Under the pieces are notes generated by a model that saw nothing but the letters and a program-made list of their open reading frames with translations, did not search any database and was not told the origin of the DNA. 30,600 nucleotides of DNA, taken from positions 1 through 30,600 of IMG/VR virus record IMGVR_UViG_3300042479_000213. One strand, written 5' to 3'. The translations under genes and the position numbers were made by a program. Every line of letters starts with the position of its first letter. Position 1 is the first letter of the stretch. This stretch comes from a virus. This document shows positions 22,602-30,184 of the stretch, piece after piece.

Positions 22602-22677
22602 CCGATGCTGAGGCTGTGGCGTTATATATGTGTAGCCAGGAAAGTCCGGGTCTACAGTTTCTAATCAAGGAGATACC

Positions 22678-22890
22678 ATGAAACAACTTATCGCTTTAAT
22701 CGCCACCACTGTTGCTCTTTCTGCATTTGCTCAAGCACCTGCTGCCAAGAAAGAAGAAAAGAAAGCAGAAGCCAAACCTGCTACCACAGCCCCTGCCGCT
22801 CCTGCGACAGCAACGCCTGCAAAAAGTGAGCCTGCTAAGAAAGACGCACCTAAAGCAGACGCCAAAGCCGCTACTCCGGCAGCGAAATAA
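22678..22890 (+). CDS. Small secreted Ala/Lys/Pro-rich protein
   Basis: 70 aa with AAGGAGATACC before the ATG. MKQLIALIATTVALSAFAQA is a Sec signal with cleavage after AFA or AQA. The mature part is low complexity (PAAKKEEKKAEAKPATTAPA and similar), strongly Ala/Lys/Pro and probably unfolded. Such short signal-plus-APK proteins are common in betaproteobacterial genomes as I recall, so it could be host-derived. It would sit in the periplasm; function unknown. No promoter of the minus-strand family faces it. Confidence 0.75.
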   Translation: MKQLIALIATTVALSAFAQAPAAKKEEKKAEAKPATTAPAAPATATPAKSEPAKKDAPKADAKAATPAAK

Positions 22891-23068
22891 TCTTGACGAT
22901 GATGACTTTGTCATAGATGATGAAGTCACATTTGGACGTAATCGCCGAAGCGCAGAGTTTGGACAACTAGTCCTGGACGACGAACTTTCCGATTATGTAA
23001 AATTTAGATTATGGTTGGCCAGAATGCTGGCACTCAAAAGGTATCATGAAACGCACGGTACCACATAA
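22826..23068 (+). CDS. Conserved phage-type ORF without a clear start
   Basis: The frame ending at TAA 23066-23068 has convincing protein sequence from CTT at 22892: LDDDDFVIDDEVTFGRNRRS, then DDELSDYVKFRLWLARMLAL and KRYHETHGTT, recalling small phage proteins. No ATG or TTG opens it. The only alternative in frame is a GTG at 22826-22828, inside the preceding gene and without a ribosome site, which adds a repetitive 22-residue head. It lies +1 relative to the secreted-peptide gene, whose stop is AAA-TAA-T. Options are the GTG start, a +1 frameshift fusion, or a lost start (pseudogene or base error). The true start is undecided. Confidence 0.5.
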   Translation: MSLLRKTHLKQTPKPLLRQRNNLDDDDFVIDDEVTFGRNRRSAEFGQLVLDDELSDYVKFRLWLARMLALKRYHETHGTT

Positions 23069-23093
23069 ACCCACTCTGAGTGGGTTTATTTTT
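23065..23093 (+). terminator. Rho-independent terminator
   Basis: An 11-bp perfect stem ATAAACCCACT / AGTGGGTTTAT with a CTG loop, followed by TTTTT. It ends the plus-strand unit that includes the secreted peptide and the start-less ORF; the TAA stop of the latter lies in the left arm. The lack of a T-run on the other strand makes it one-directional. Confidence 0.92.
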
Positions 23094-23137
23094 GGCTGTC
23101 TATATTAGTAGAAACCATTAGAGATATTGCGTTGCAA

Positions 23138-23145
23138 CATAAATA
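23138..23145 (+). promoter_or_regulatory. Late-type promoter box for the tiny-ORF operon
   Basis: CATAAATA, one mismatch from the T4 late box, 45 bases before the ATG at 23191 and after a terminator, which isolates a new unit. Confidence 0.5.
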
Positions 23146-23190
23146 ACTCAGTAGACACCACGAGTTTCTATAAAACTAAAGGAAAAAGCA

Positions 23191-23355
23191 ATGACAGCAA
23201 CAATAGCAAAACTAATTGAGCGTCTAGCCGAAATGTTCCCAAGACAGAACTATCAAAGCAAATTAGACGCTTATCTCGCGAGTAAAAACGTACAAGACAT
23301 CTGTGATGTAGACCACTGGACTAGAGAATTTGATCGTCGAGGAAGTTATCTATGA
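23191..23355 (+). CDS. Small hypothetical protein, 54 aa
   Basis: The ATG follows AAAGGAAAAAGCA. The frame MTATIAKLIERLAEMFPRQN, then YQSKLDAYLASKNVQDICDV, ends HWTREFDRRGSYL. The YQSxLDxYLASKN...DVDHWxREFDRR layout recalls short proteins of phages and betaproteobacteria (DUF3563-like by eye). Its stop overlaps the next ATG. Function unknown. Confidence 0.75.
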   Translation: MTATIAKLIERLAEMFPRQNYQSKLDAYLASKNVQDICDVDHWTREFDRRGSYL

Positions 23356-23456
23356 AAAACTTTATCAACACAGTTTATGACGGTCTAATTGCCTGGGCAG
23401 AAATAATTCACGAATATCGTCAAAGTTCTGCTAGCAAATTTCATTATTGGAAGTAA
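23352..23456 (+). CDS. Tiny hypothetical protein, 34 aa
   Basis: Starts in an ATGA overlap and reads MKNFINTVYDGLIAWAEIIH, then EYRQSSASKFHYWK. It is an amphipathic helix followed by a basic aromatic tail. The coupling to the 54-aa gene and a following gene two bases later support it. No known family. Confidence 0.6.
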   Translation: MKNFINTVYDGLIAWAEIIHEYRQSSASKFHYWK

Positions 23457-23458
23457 TC

Positions 23459-23542
23459 ATGGACATAGAATTAGTTACAATTCAGATCATTGTGTTTGGT
23501 ACAATCATTCTTATGTACCTAGCAGAGGAGTTTAATAAATGA
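23459..23542 (+). CDS. Tiny single-span membrane peptide, 27 aa
   Basis: Two bases after the preceding stop. MDIELVTIQIIVFGTIILMY is nearly all membrane span, followed by LAEEFNK. Its TGA overlaps the next ATG (ATGA). The size and layout recall small phage membrane peptides. Function unknown. Confidence 0.6.
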   Translation: MDIELVTIQIIVFGTIILMYLAEEFNK

Positions 23543-23640
23543 ACTATTTAAACACATTATTGATGTTACTACGCTGGTCAAAAGACGGTTGGGAAGTTCA
23601 TCCTATTGACTTATCTACCGACTTCAACGGCTGGGTTTAA
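23539..23640 (+). CDS. Tiny hypothetical protein, 33 aa
   Basis: Starts in an ATGA overlap with the 27-aa gene, with GAGGAG upstream. It reads MNYLNTLLMLLRWSKDGWEV, then HPIDLSTDFNGWV. It is hydrophobic at first, then polar with three Trp. The TAA overlaps the TAA of the opposite 673-aa gene. No family recognised. Confidence 0.58.
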   Translation: MNYLNTLLMLLRWSKDGWEVHPIDLSTDFNGWV

Positions 23641-25658
23641 TAAACCACTTGACTCTGCGCTTCTCTTTCGAAGATTCTAGAACTGCTTAACACAGCTTGC
23701 GGTGGCGGAGTTGATGGTATTGGGTCTACAGTAGTAGCTGATGTTCCTACTCCTGCAACATTAAGTCCTTCTGTTGTGCGGCCTTCGCGCAGTACTGCCA
23801 CAGTGGATTGCCCAGCACTTGCGGATGTAGCCACATTTTCTAAATATTGTGCAGAACCGCCAACCTTGGTATCAAGTCCATAGCCCGGCAACGAAGATAC
23901 AAAACTCATGATAGACGTTTGACTATTACCTATTACGTTGCCGATATCTATACCTGCTGTAACCTGCAATCCAGTTTCCTTTGTTATCTGTGCGCTGATT
24001 GCCAAAAAGTTTGTGTTGAGGCTGGCGGTTTCTGTTGGGTTAGCATTGGCAATATTTCCAATAACGTTTGCGGCGTCAGATATCAACGACAATACATTGC
24101 CATTGTCTGACACTATTGCATTTGCCAATATGCCATCATAGATAGTAATTAAATTATTCAACGATCCTGCATCGTACAATGTATCAATAATACTAATGCA
24201 GTTTCCAATGCTGTCAGTAACAGTGGTGCCAGCCGCAGTTCCCAGGATGTCGGTTAACAATATAGTACCATTTACACCAGATCCTGTTGCTATACTATTT
24301 GCATAGTAGCTCACTGCTGCCGTCGGTAATGGTTGGGTCTGTGCTTCGATCGCCAGCAAACCTTTGTTGGTTTCTGCCGCTAAAAACGCTTCAGACAACT
24401 GTGGTAAATTCATACGACTGATATTTGTAACCTGATCAAGTGAGCAGGACAATGCTTTGTTGACCAGTGCCAGCCCTGGGGTTGTCATAACGCTCAGTCG
24501 CTCATAACTTATTCCGGCCTGATCAGCAGCCACTATAGGTTCTAACGAACTATTTGGTGTGTATTGATTGCCGGAACCTGTGTTGCCGGAAGTGTCTCCT
24601 GTTACAGGACTAGCAGCGGAGCCTGCAGTGACTGGATTTTCACTTTGACGTATTTCGCAGGCCAGTGGTCGATCAATTGCTCTTACAGCAGCCTCTTCGT
24701 CAAGTATAGCCTGACTCTGTTCAGGAGTCAAGTTATCGTAGTCAATTGGTGGTTCTGGCGGGGTCGTAATGTAAATAGCACGTGGGCCATCTGCAGTTGG
24801 CATTGTTAAGGATGGATAACTGTTGGGCAACATCACAGCAGGATTCAACAAGTCTGCCAATGTGTTGATGTTTGGTGTCCAAACATCTAATATTCTTAAT
24901 ATATTTGCAAGCTCGTCGCCTGTGACACTACGTAATGCGTTATACATAATTTTTTGCACAGTGTCAGTTACTATCACAGCAGGATCATTGAGATTTAAAA
25001 TAATGTTGTCAGGCACGCCAGCCTGGCTCAGTATTCCTATCAACGGACTGATTGTTCCAGCACGACGTGATATCTGTTGTATCAGTGCCAATGGCGTTCC
25101 GTAATTGTCAAGATTCCCTAGATCTATGTAGTGGCCAGAATTGAACAAGTCATCGCCCATTGCAGCCGTGGCCCGATTGATTTCAGTAAGTCCTGCAGTG
25201 ACAAGATTGTCCATGCCGGTAAATGTAGGACCTAGATAACTGTTGGAGTTTACTGCACTGTTGATAAAGACATTTACAGTTGAACAATAACTGTCGGCTT
25301 GGGTAAACGTTTGTACAAATTTACTAAGGTCACCGTCGCCCATGTATGCTTCTGCTGTCAGTGTGACAATGCCTGTCATTCCGGGATTGGCCAATGTGGA
25401 TGTGACAATTGCTGTGGTGCCAGGAACTATAGAATCAGCCAATGCAGGGCAACTTGTATTGGCAAATGTTTGTAATAACAGTTGTGTTGATCCTGGCAAT
25501 CCACTTGCATTGCCAATAGCGTCTATCAAAGGAGTCAATAACAGGGTTGATTTATATGCATCAACTGTAGCAGTTAGATTTGCATTAACACTGTAGCCTT
25601 GATTTTGAAACAAGCCAGCGGCAGCTTGTAGTTGTAGTGGAGACAATGATCCCGCCAT
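23637..25658 (-). CDS. Large virion-type protein next to the PAAR tip
   Basis: 673 aa, Ala/Thr/Asn/Ser/Gly-rich with few charged residues, typical of secreted or virion proteins. It has alternating helical and strand segments (QTFTQADSYCSTVNVFINSA; DANPTETASLN-like regions) and a linker with TPPEPPIDYDNLTPEQSQAI near residue 300, followed by a disordered Ser/Gly/Thr stretch at about 340-365 (SPVTGDTSGNTGSGNQYTPN). Its ATG shares one base with the PAAR stop (TAATG). Coupling to PAAR suggests a baseplate or tail-tip part. No catalytic motif recognised. Confidence 0.7.
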   Translation of the reverse strand: MAGSLSPLQLQAAAGLFQNQGYSVNANLTATVDAYKSTLLLTPLIDAIGNASGLPGSTQLLLQTFANTSCPALADSIVPGTTAIVTSTLANPGMTGIVTLTAEAYMGDGDLSKFVQTFTQADSYCSTVNVFINSAVNSNSYLGPTFTGMDNLVTAGLTEINRATAAMGDDLFNSGHYIDLGNLDNYGTPLALIQQISRRAGTISPLIGILSQAGVPDNIILNLNDPAVIVTDTVQKIMYNALRSVTGDELANILRILDVWTPNINTLADLLNPAVMLPNSYPSLTMPTADGPRAIYITTPPEPPIDYDNLTPEQSQAILDEEAAVRAIDRPLACEIRQSENPVTAGSAASPVTGDTSGNTGSGNQYTPNSSLEPIVAADQAGISYERLSVMTTPGLALVNKALSCSLDQVTNISRMNLPQLSEAFLAAETNKGLLAIEAQTQPLPTAAVSYYANSIATGSGVNGTILLTDILGTAAGTTVTDSIGNCISIIDTLYDAGSLNNLITIYDGILANAIVSDNGNVLSLISDAANVIGNIANANPTETASLNTNFLAISAQITKETGLQVTAGIDIGNVIGNSQTSIMSFVSSLPGYGLDTKVGGSAQYLENVATSASAGQSTVAVLREGRTTEGLNVAGVGTSATTVDPIPSTPPPQAVLSSSRIFEREAQSQVVY

Positions 25659-25945
25659 TATCCTACCCTTACGTCAGGACTGCCGCCTGTTCGTGCATGT
25701 CCACAGGTGTCAACATTGCCAGTTCTAACAACAGGTTTTCCACCAGCACGTACTGTGCCGCTACCACCAGCAGTGCTTGCGGCAACATGTGGTGCATGTG
25801 CTTTTGCTGGCTTCCATGGCGCATGAGCAGAAACGCCTGTGCCATCAACCACAATAGGCTTGCCGTTAACTCGTACTGATGCCACACCTGCTGTGGCTGC
25901 ACCGCCTTCTGAGTTTGTATCACCTTGTCTTTGTACTGCTGGCAT
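25658..25945 (-). CDS. PAAR-repeat spike-tip protein
   Basis: 95 aa with the PAAR layout: MPAVQRQGDTNSEGGAATAG, then RVNGKPIVVDGTGVSAH, PHVAASTAGGSGTVRAGGKP and TGNVDTCGHARTGGSPDVRV. PAAR proteins form the metal-bound sharp tip of contractile tails, like T4 Gp5.4. His and Cys residues (His41, His49, His52, Cys80, His82) are available for metal. A late-type box 20 bases upstream fits a virion gene. It shares the operon with the 673-aa protein. Confidence 0.9.
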   Translation of the reverse strand: MPAVQRQGDTNSEGGAATAGVASVRVNGKPIVVDGTGVSAHAPWKPAKAHAPHVAASTAGGSGTVRAGGKPVVRTGNVDTCGHARTGGSPDVRVG

Positions 25946-25965
25946 GTTGTTCCGTTCTTGTCAAT

Positions 25966-25973
25966 TATTTATC
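25966..25973 (-). promoter_or_regulatory. Late-type promoter box for the PAAR operon
   Basis: GATAAATA on the minus strand in the 35-base gap before the PAAR gene, one mismatch from the T4 late box. The predicted leader is about 15 bases. Confidence 0.6.
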
Positions 25974-25980
25974 CAGCAAT

Positions 25981-26271
25981 TTACACCAATTTAATACCAG
26001 TGGTGCTTTGTATAAACTGATCAGCAAACATCTTGTCTGTGACTGCAACCACTGTAACTGTGCTTTTTGACAATTTAATATCTTTGTCTGGGCTCACTGT
26101 AAACAAGTAGGGCATCAGTCCTGGACCTTGGGCACCCATGGCAATCACCATTGGGCGTGATAGCTTGTAGTGTGCATCAGTTTCTTCCACTAATTTTCCA
26201 ATCAGCTCTTCACCGGACGTTAGTTTAAACGTCACTACTTCACCTACTGAGGCGCCTTTGTCAATTAACAT
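25981..26271 (-). CDS. Sm-like small barrel protein
   Basis: 96 aa from the ATG at 26271, one base after the glutaredoxin stop, with GGAG nine bases upstream. An earlier ATG overlaps glutaredoxin and lacks a ribosome site. The pattern VGEVVTFKLTSGEELIGKLV, then HYKLSRPMVIAMG and PDKDIKLSKSTVTVVAVTD, matches the strand order of Sm/Hfq-like barrels (an SH3-type fold). I recall similar proteins in T4-like marine phages. An RNA-related role is possible, but the Hfq-specific RNA-contact residues cannot be placed by eye. Confidence 0.6.
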   Translation of the reverse strand: MLIDKGASVGEVVTFKLTSGEELIGKLVEETDAHYKLSRPMVIAMGAQGPGLMPYLFTVSPDKDIKLSKSTVTVVAVTDKMFADQFIQSTTGIKLV

Positions 26272-26272
26272 A

Positions 26273-26530
26273 TTATAATACTCCATCGCCGTAGCCAACA
26301 GCGTTTTCCTGTTCAAATAACTTTTTAAGTTCTGTAAATCCGCCAACAAGTCTATCATCTAAAAATATTTGCGGCACGGTTCTGGCAGTCGGTACTGCTT
26401 CTAATAGTTGTTCTCGGGTCCAATCTTTACTTACATTACGTTCTTCAAACTCAATGCCATTTTGCTTTAACAATGCTTTTGCTTGGTCGCAATAGGGGCA
26501 CTGATCTTTACTCCATACAGTTGCTTTCAT
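26273..26530 (-). CDS. grx: Glutaredoxin
   Basis: 85 aa, a compact phage glutaredoxin. The redox site CPYC is at residues 11-14, the cis-Pro is in RTVPQIF near 53, and the glutathione-binding GGFTEL is near 63-68. It reduces the disulphide formed in NrdA during each turnover. AAAGGAAAAAT precedes the ATG, and the gene follows nrdB after 15 bases, in line with the NrdA-NrdB-Grx set of T4-like phages. Confidence 0.95.
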   Translation of the reverse strand: MKATVWSKDQCPYCDQAKALLKQNGIEFEERNVSKDWTREQLLEAVPTARTVPQIFLDDRLVGGFTELKKLFEQENAVGYGDGVL

Positions 26531-26545
26531 ATTTTTCCTTTTATT

Positions 26546-27646
26546 TTATAAATTTGGCAGTTCGTCGTAATCTAACGTGTCACTCATGATGCCAATAACA
26601 TAGTTAGTCGACTCGTTCTCCTGCAGTGCAGTTTGTTTGTTCGATGTGTTGACGTGTTTGTTAAACCAGGGAATCGGTGTGCTCTTGGGAGCAGGTGCTA
26701 GATATTTAATACCAATTTCTTTTAATGCGGCAGCGGCTGTGTAGTCCACAAAGTCACGCAGTATGTTGGCATTGAGTCCGATCACAGGCCCAAACTTGAA
26801 CAGGTATTCTGCCCATTCTTTTTCTTCACGAATAACATCCATGTACAGTTGATACACTTCTGCTTCGCATTCGCCTTTGATGGCTGCAAAGCGTGGATCT
26901 TCTTTCACAACTTGATTGATCAAAAATGCAGTCCACTCTTTGTGTAGTATTTCATCTTGCAGGATCAATTGAATAATATTACCATTGCCAATGAAGATCT
27001 TGTTCTCTACCATGGCTAGGCTTGTGGCAAACGATACCATGAAGCGAAATGCTTCCAATGCGTATGACGCATGCAGTGCCATCCAAATTGCTTTAATATG
27101 TTCACGTTCTGGAAAGTCTTCTAATAGTTCTTTACGGCAATTGATCATGTGTAGTCGATCATAGTACATTCCTACACTACTTGCCATGTCCACAATCTCT
27201 TTGGTGTCGTGGATTGTGTTGAACATTTCCTTAGGCACATTGTAGATGTTGCGAATGATGTGGCTGTAACTACGGCTATGAATGTTTGTTTCAAAGAATG
27301 TCCAGTTGTAGACCAGTGCTTCGAGTTCAGGCAATGATACCACTGGTGTAAAGATTTGACTTGGACCACGACCTTGTAAACTATCTAGTGCTGTTTGACG
27401 TAACAAGTTTGATGTAAAGATGTGCTTGACAGTATCCGACGCATCTTTAAAGTCTTGTGAGTCTTTGGTCAGGGAAATTTCTTCTGGTACCCAAAAAAAT
27501 CCACGTGCTTCTTGCTCGTACTTGGCAATCTTGTTGTACTTGACTTCTTCAAAGCGTTGGATGGTAACCGGACCTGCTGGGTCCAGGAACATCTTACGAT
27601 TGAGGTAGTCTGTTTTTGTTTTTAAATTGTATTGTGCTTGGCTCAT
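26546..27646 (-). CDS. nrdB: Class Ia ribonucleotide reductase small subunit
   Basis: 366 aa. It houses the diiron-tyrosyl radical for ribonucleotide reduction. Ligand and radical landmarks are WVPEEISLTKD (Asp), FFETNIHSRSY (Glu, His and the radical Tyr), ALEAFRF (Glu) and QDEILH (Glu, His). The C-terminus TLDYDELPNL resembles the tail that docks on NrdA. In E. coli the first motif is ETIHSRSY; here an extra Asn lies between the Glu and the His (E-x3-H instead of E-x2-H). All other parts look intact. Its start has no clear Shine-Dalgarno sequence; it lies five bases after the small membrane gene. Confidence 0.95.
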   Translation of the reverse strand: MSQAQYNLKTKTDYLNRKMFLDPAGPVTIQRFEEVKYNKIAKYEQEARGFFWVPEEISLTKDSQDFKDASDTVKHIFTSNLLRQTALDSLQGRGPSQIFTPVVSLPELEALVYNWTFFETNIHSRSYSHIIRNIYNVPKEMFNTIHDTKEIVDMASSVGMYYDRLHMINCRKELLEDFPEREHIKAIWMALHASYALEAFRFMVSFATSLAMVENKIFIGNGNIIQLILQDEILHKEWTAFLINQVVKEDPRFAAIKGECEAEVYQLYMDVIREEKEWAEYLFKFGPVIGLNANILRDFVDYTAAAALKEIGIKYLAPAPKSTPIPWFNKHVNTSNKQTALQENESTNYVIGIMSDTLDYDELPNL

Positions 27647-27650
27647 TGTA

Positions 27651-27842
27651 TTACCAGTGTCTAATTGTGTTGGCTATAATAAAGCCACAAGTTATAATAT
27701 GTATTATAACCCAAAACGTTTTGAAGAACAAGGCTATTCGGGCTTCTTGCAGTGTCAAGATAGGCACATCAGGGCGATCATGATCTGATTCTCCCATCAA
27801 GTGTCCTGTAGCCCGGGCCCAGATTTTTTCAACGCTGTTCAT
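27651..27842 (-). CDS. Small membrane protein between nrdA and nrdB
   Basis: 63 aa from the ATG at 27842, which overlaps the nrdA TGA (ATGA); an in-frame ATG at 27851 is also possible. The N-part is polar (MNSVEKIWARATGHLMGESD), and residues about 38-58 form one membrane span (FFKTFWVIIHIITCGFIIAN). Its place inside the nrd operon is striking, but no link to nucleotide reduction is visible. No family recognised. Confidence 0.68.
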   Translation of the reverse strand: MNSVEKIWARATGHLMGESDHDRPDVPILTLQEARIALFFKTFWVIIHIITCGFIIANTIRHW

Positions 27843-30163
27843 AGTTTGCATGATTCGCAGTCTTCATCGAGATCAAAATCAATTTCATCCAACGGTGCGA
27901 CTGCTTCATCTTCGGCCTTCATCTTACTGCCTGCTTTGTTGATCAGGCTGTAGTAGAATGTCTTCAGTCCCCAGTAATGTGCCTGCATCAAGTTCCGAGC
28001 AATCAGGGTTGTAGGAACTTTGCGATCAGCAAAGTGTGCCGGATTGTAAAATGTGTTTGTGCTGATACTTTGGTCAACATAGGCTGCCAACACCGCCGCT
28101 GTTTTCAAGTAACCATCGCAGTCCTTTTGTGCCCACATTTGTTGATATTTGTTTTTCAACTTGTGATACTCAGGCACAACCTGTGTAAGGCTGCCTGCTT
28201 TGGATTCTTTAACTGAGATTAAACTCATAGGCATTTCAATACCGTTGGTTGAGTTAATAACAACTGAACTAGACTCTACCGGGGCAATGGCCATTGATGT
28301 TGCATTGCGAACACCATAACTGCGCATCTCTGCACGTAGACTTTCCCAGTTCAGTTCTGGCGCAAAGTCTGCAAGTTCGTTCACACCTTTGGCACGTAGT
28401 TCCCAGGGAAAAACACCTTGGCCGTAGCGTGTTCGGTCTGAGTCTACACAACGACCACGTTCTTTGGCCAGTTCCACCGACATTTCTGTCAGGTAGTAGG
28501 CTTGATGTTCCATCCACGTCTTGACTTCAGCCAAGGAGTCTCGCTCTCCGTAGTTGAATCCACGTTTGGCGTGCCAGTAGGCAAGGTTGGTGACTCCGAT
28601 TCCCAGTGGTCTGATTTCGTCGTTGGATAGTTTAGACTGGATGGAAAGAAAGTCTTGATAATCAAGAATGTTGTTGAGGCTACGATGCAGTATGCGACAA
28701 GCACGGCGCATGTCTTCTGGATTGCGGAACGCACCCCAATTGATTGAGCCCAAGGTGCAAAGTGCGATACGACCGCTATCGTCATCCAGACGTTTAAAGG
28801 ACTTAGTAGGTAAAAGTATTTCACAGCAAAGATTACTCTGGTAAATGGTATGATATTCAGGATCAAACGGTCCTTGCTTCATCACGTTGTCAATGAACAC
28901 AAGATAGATACGTCCTGTGTCTGTACGCTCTTTTAAGATGCCCGACTTGAACACTTCTTCTGCTGCCATAGTTTTTGTACGCAAGTCCTTGCGTTTTTCG
29001 TACTTGACATACAGTTCTTCAAACAGTTCAGTGTTTGAGTAGAAAGCTTCATACAGGTCTGGCACTTCGTTGGGATCAAAGAATGTTATTTGTTCTTTGT
29101 TTTTAAATCGTCTCCAGAAGAAAGCACTAAGCACAACCCCATAATCCATATGACGGACTCGGGTTTCTTCTGTTCCTTGGTTGTTTTTAAGTACAATAAG
29201 ATCATCAAACTGATGATGCCAAATAGGATAGAATACAGTAGCACTTGCATTGCGGATACCTCCTTGTGAGCATGAGCGTAAGTCACCAAACCATTTTTTC
29301 AGGAATGGTATCATACCTGTGTGCATAATCTCACCACCACGTATGGGTGAACCTAGTGGACGTAGTCGTCCAATTTCTAAACCAATGCCTGCACGTTTGC
29401 TGGCATACTTGGCCATCATTTCTCCGCTAGCAAATATACTGTCCAAATCATCGTCACTGCGGATAAGTACGCAACTACTAAACTGTTTAGTAGGAGTCCC
29501 GAGACCAGCCAGCACAGGAGTAGCAAGAGTGAACAGGCCATCACTGGCTGCGTTGTAATATTCTTTGATATAACGCATGCGGGCTGCATTAGGTTCTTCT
29601 TTATGAAAGACTGTAGCGGCTGCCACCATGTATCTAACTTGTGGAGTTTCATATATTTCCTTTGTACTTCTGTTTTTTACCAAGTACTTCTCTATCAGTT
29701 GTTCTATGGCCGCATAACTGTACTGTTCGTCTTTGGAATGATCAATAATGTCATTCATTCGATTCCAGTCATCTTCTGTGTACCACTCCAGCAGTTCCGG
29801 AGTATACAAACCTGTGGCCACATTGGTTTTTACTATTTCGTATAGATGTGGCGGAGTGTAACTTCCGTATACATCTTTACGCAACATGCTTAGTCGTTGC
29901 TTGCCGGCCACAAACTGATAGTTGGTATGTCCTACATCGGGATTAGATTCAACATCAATTAAATCTACTATGGCCCGGAGGGTGATACCATCAATTTCTT
30001 TGGTGGTGATGCCGTCGTAAAAGTGCAGTTGAGCTTTGATCTCCACCATACTCTGACTGACATCTGCTATACCTTGACATATTTTTGCTATTTGTGATTG
30101 CCACTTTTCGATAGCAATGGGTTCACGGCGCCCACTGCGCTTTACTACTGTTATTGTTGACAT
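27839..30163 (-). CDS. nrdA: Class Ia ribonucleotide reductase large subunit
   Basis: 774 aa, normal length. An N-terminal ATP-cone (TVVKRSGRREPIAIEKWQSQ) comes first, suggesting allosteric activity control. Active-site elements are FSSCVLIRSDD (Cys225 equivalent), QSNLCCEILLPT (radical Cys439 and Glu441 equivalents), ALCTLGSIN (Cys462 equivalent) and LKTFYYSL (the Tyr pair of the radical path). The C-terminal DCESCKL carries the CxxC that relays electrons from glutaredoxin. It lies ahead of the small membrane gene, nrdB and grx on one strand. It probably supplies dNTPs for phage replication. I see no intein or intron. Confidence 0.98.
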   Translation of the reverse strand: MSTITVVKRSGRREPIAIEKWQSQIAKICQGIADVSQSMVEIKAQLHFYDGITTKEIDGITLRAIVDLIDVESNPDVGHTNYQFVAGKQRLSMLRKDVYGSYTPPHLYEIVKTNVATGLYTPELLEWYTEDDWNRMNDIIDHSKDEQYSYAAIEQLIEKYLVKNRSTKEIYETPQVRYMVAAATVFHKEEPNAARMRYIKEYYNAASDGLFTLATPVLAGLGTPTKQFSSCVLIRSDDDLDSIFASGEMMAKYASKRAGIGLEIGRLRPLGSPIRGGEIMHTGMIPFLKKWFGDLRSCSQGGIRNASATVFYPIWHHQFDDLIVLKNNQGTEETRVRHMDYGVVLSAFFWRRFKNKEQITFFDPNEVPDLYEAFYSNTELFEELYVKYEKRKDLRTKTMAAEEVFKSGILKERTDTGRIYLVFIDNVMKQGPFDPEYHTIYQSNLCCEILLPTKSFKRLDDDSGRIALCTLGSINWGAFRNPEDMRRACRILHRSLNNILDYQDFLSIQSKLSNDEIRPLGIGVTNLAYWHAKRGFNYGERDSLAEVKTWMEHQAYYLTEMSVELAKERGRCVDSDRTRYGQGVFPWELRAKGVNELADFAPELNWESLRAEMRSYGVRNATSMAIAPVESSSVVINSTNGIEMPMSLISVKESKAGSLTQVVPEYHKLKNKYQQMWAQKDCDGYLKTAAVLAAYVDQSISTNTFYNPAHFADRKVPTTLIARNLMQAHYWGLKTFYYSLINKAGSKMKAEDEAVAPLDEIDFDLDEDCESCKL

Positions 30164-30184
30164 CTGCTTCTCTTGTTATTTTTG

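Noticed and set aside
16960-22610. Recurring AT-rich sequences considered as CRISPR-like or transposable repeats
   Set aside because: The repeats are promoter and leader segments at irregular spacing, each followed by a gene. No spacers or terminal repeats are present.
22644-22665. AGGAAAGTCCGGG before the secreted-peptide gene resembles a conserved piece of RNase P RNA
   Set aside because: The rest of the RNase P RNA (for example ACAGAGA and the paired P4 strand) is absent, and a protein gene starts within 30 bases. Probably chance.
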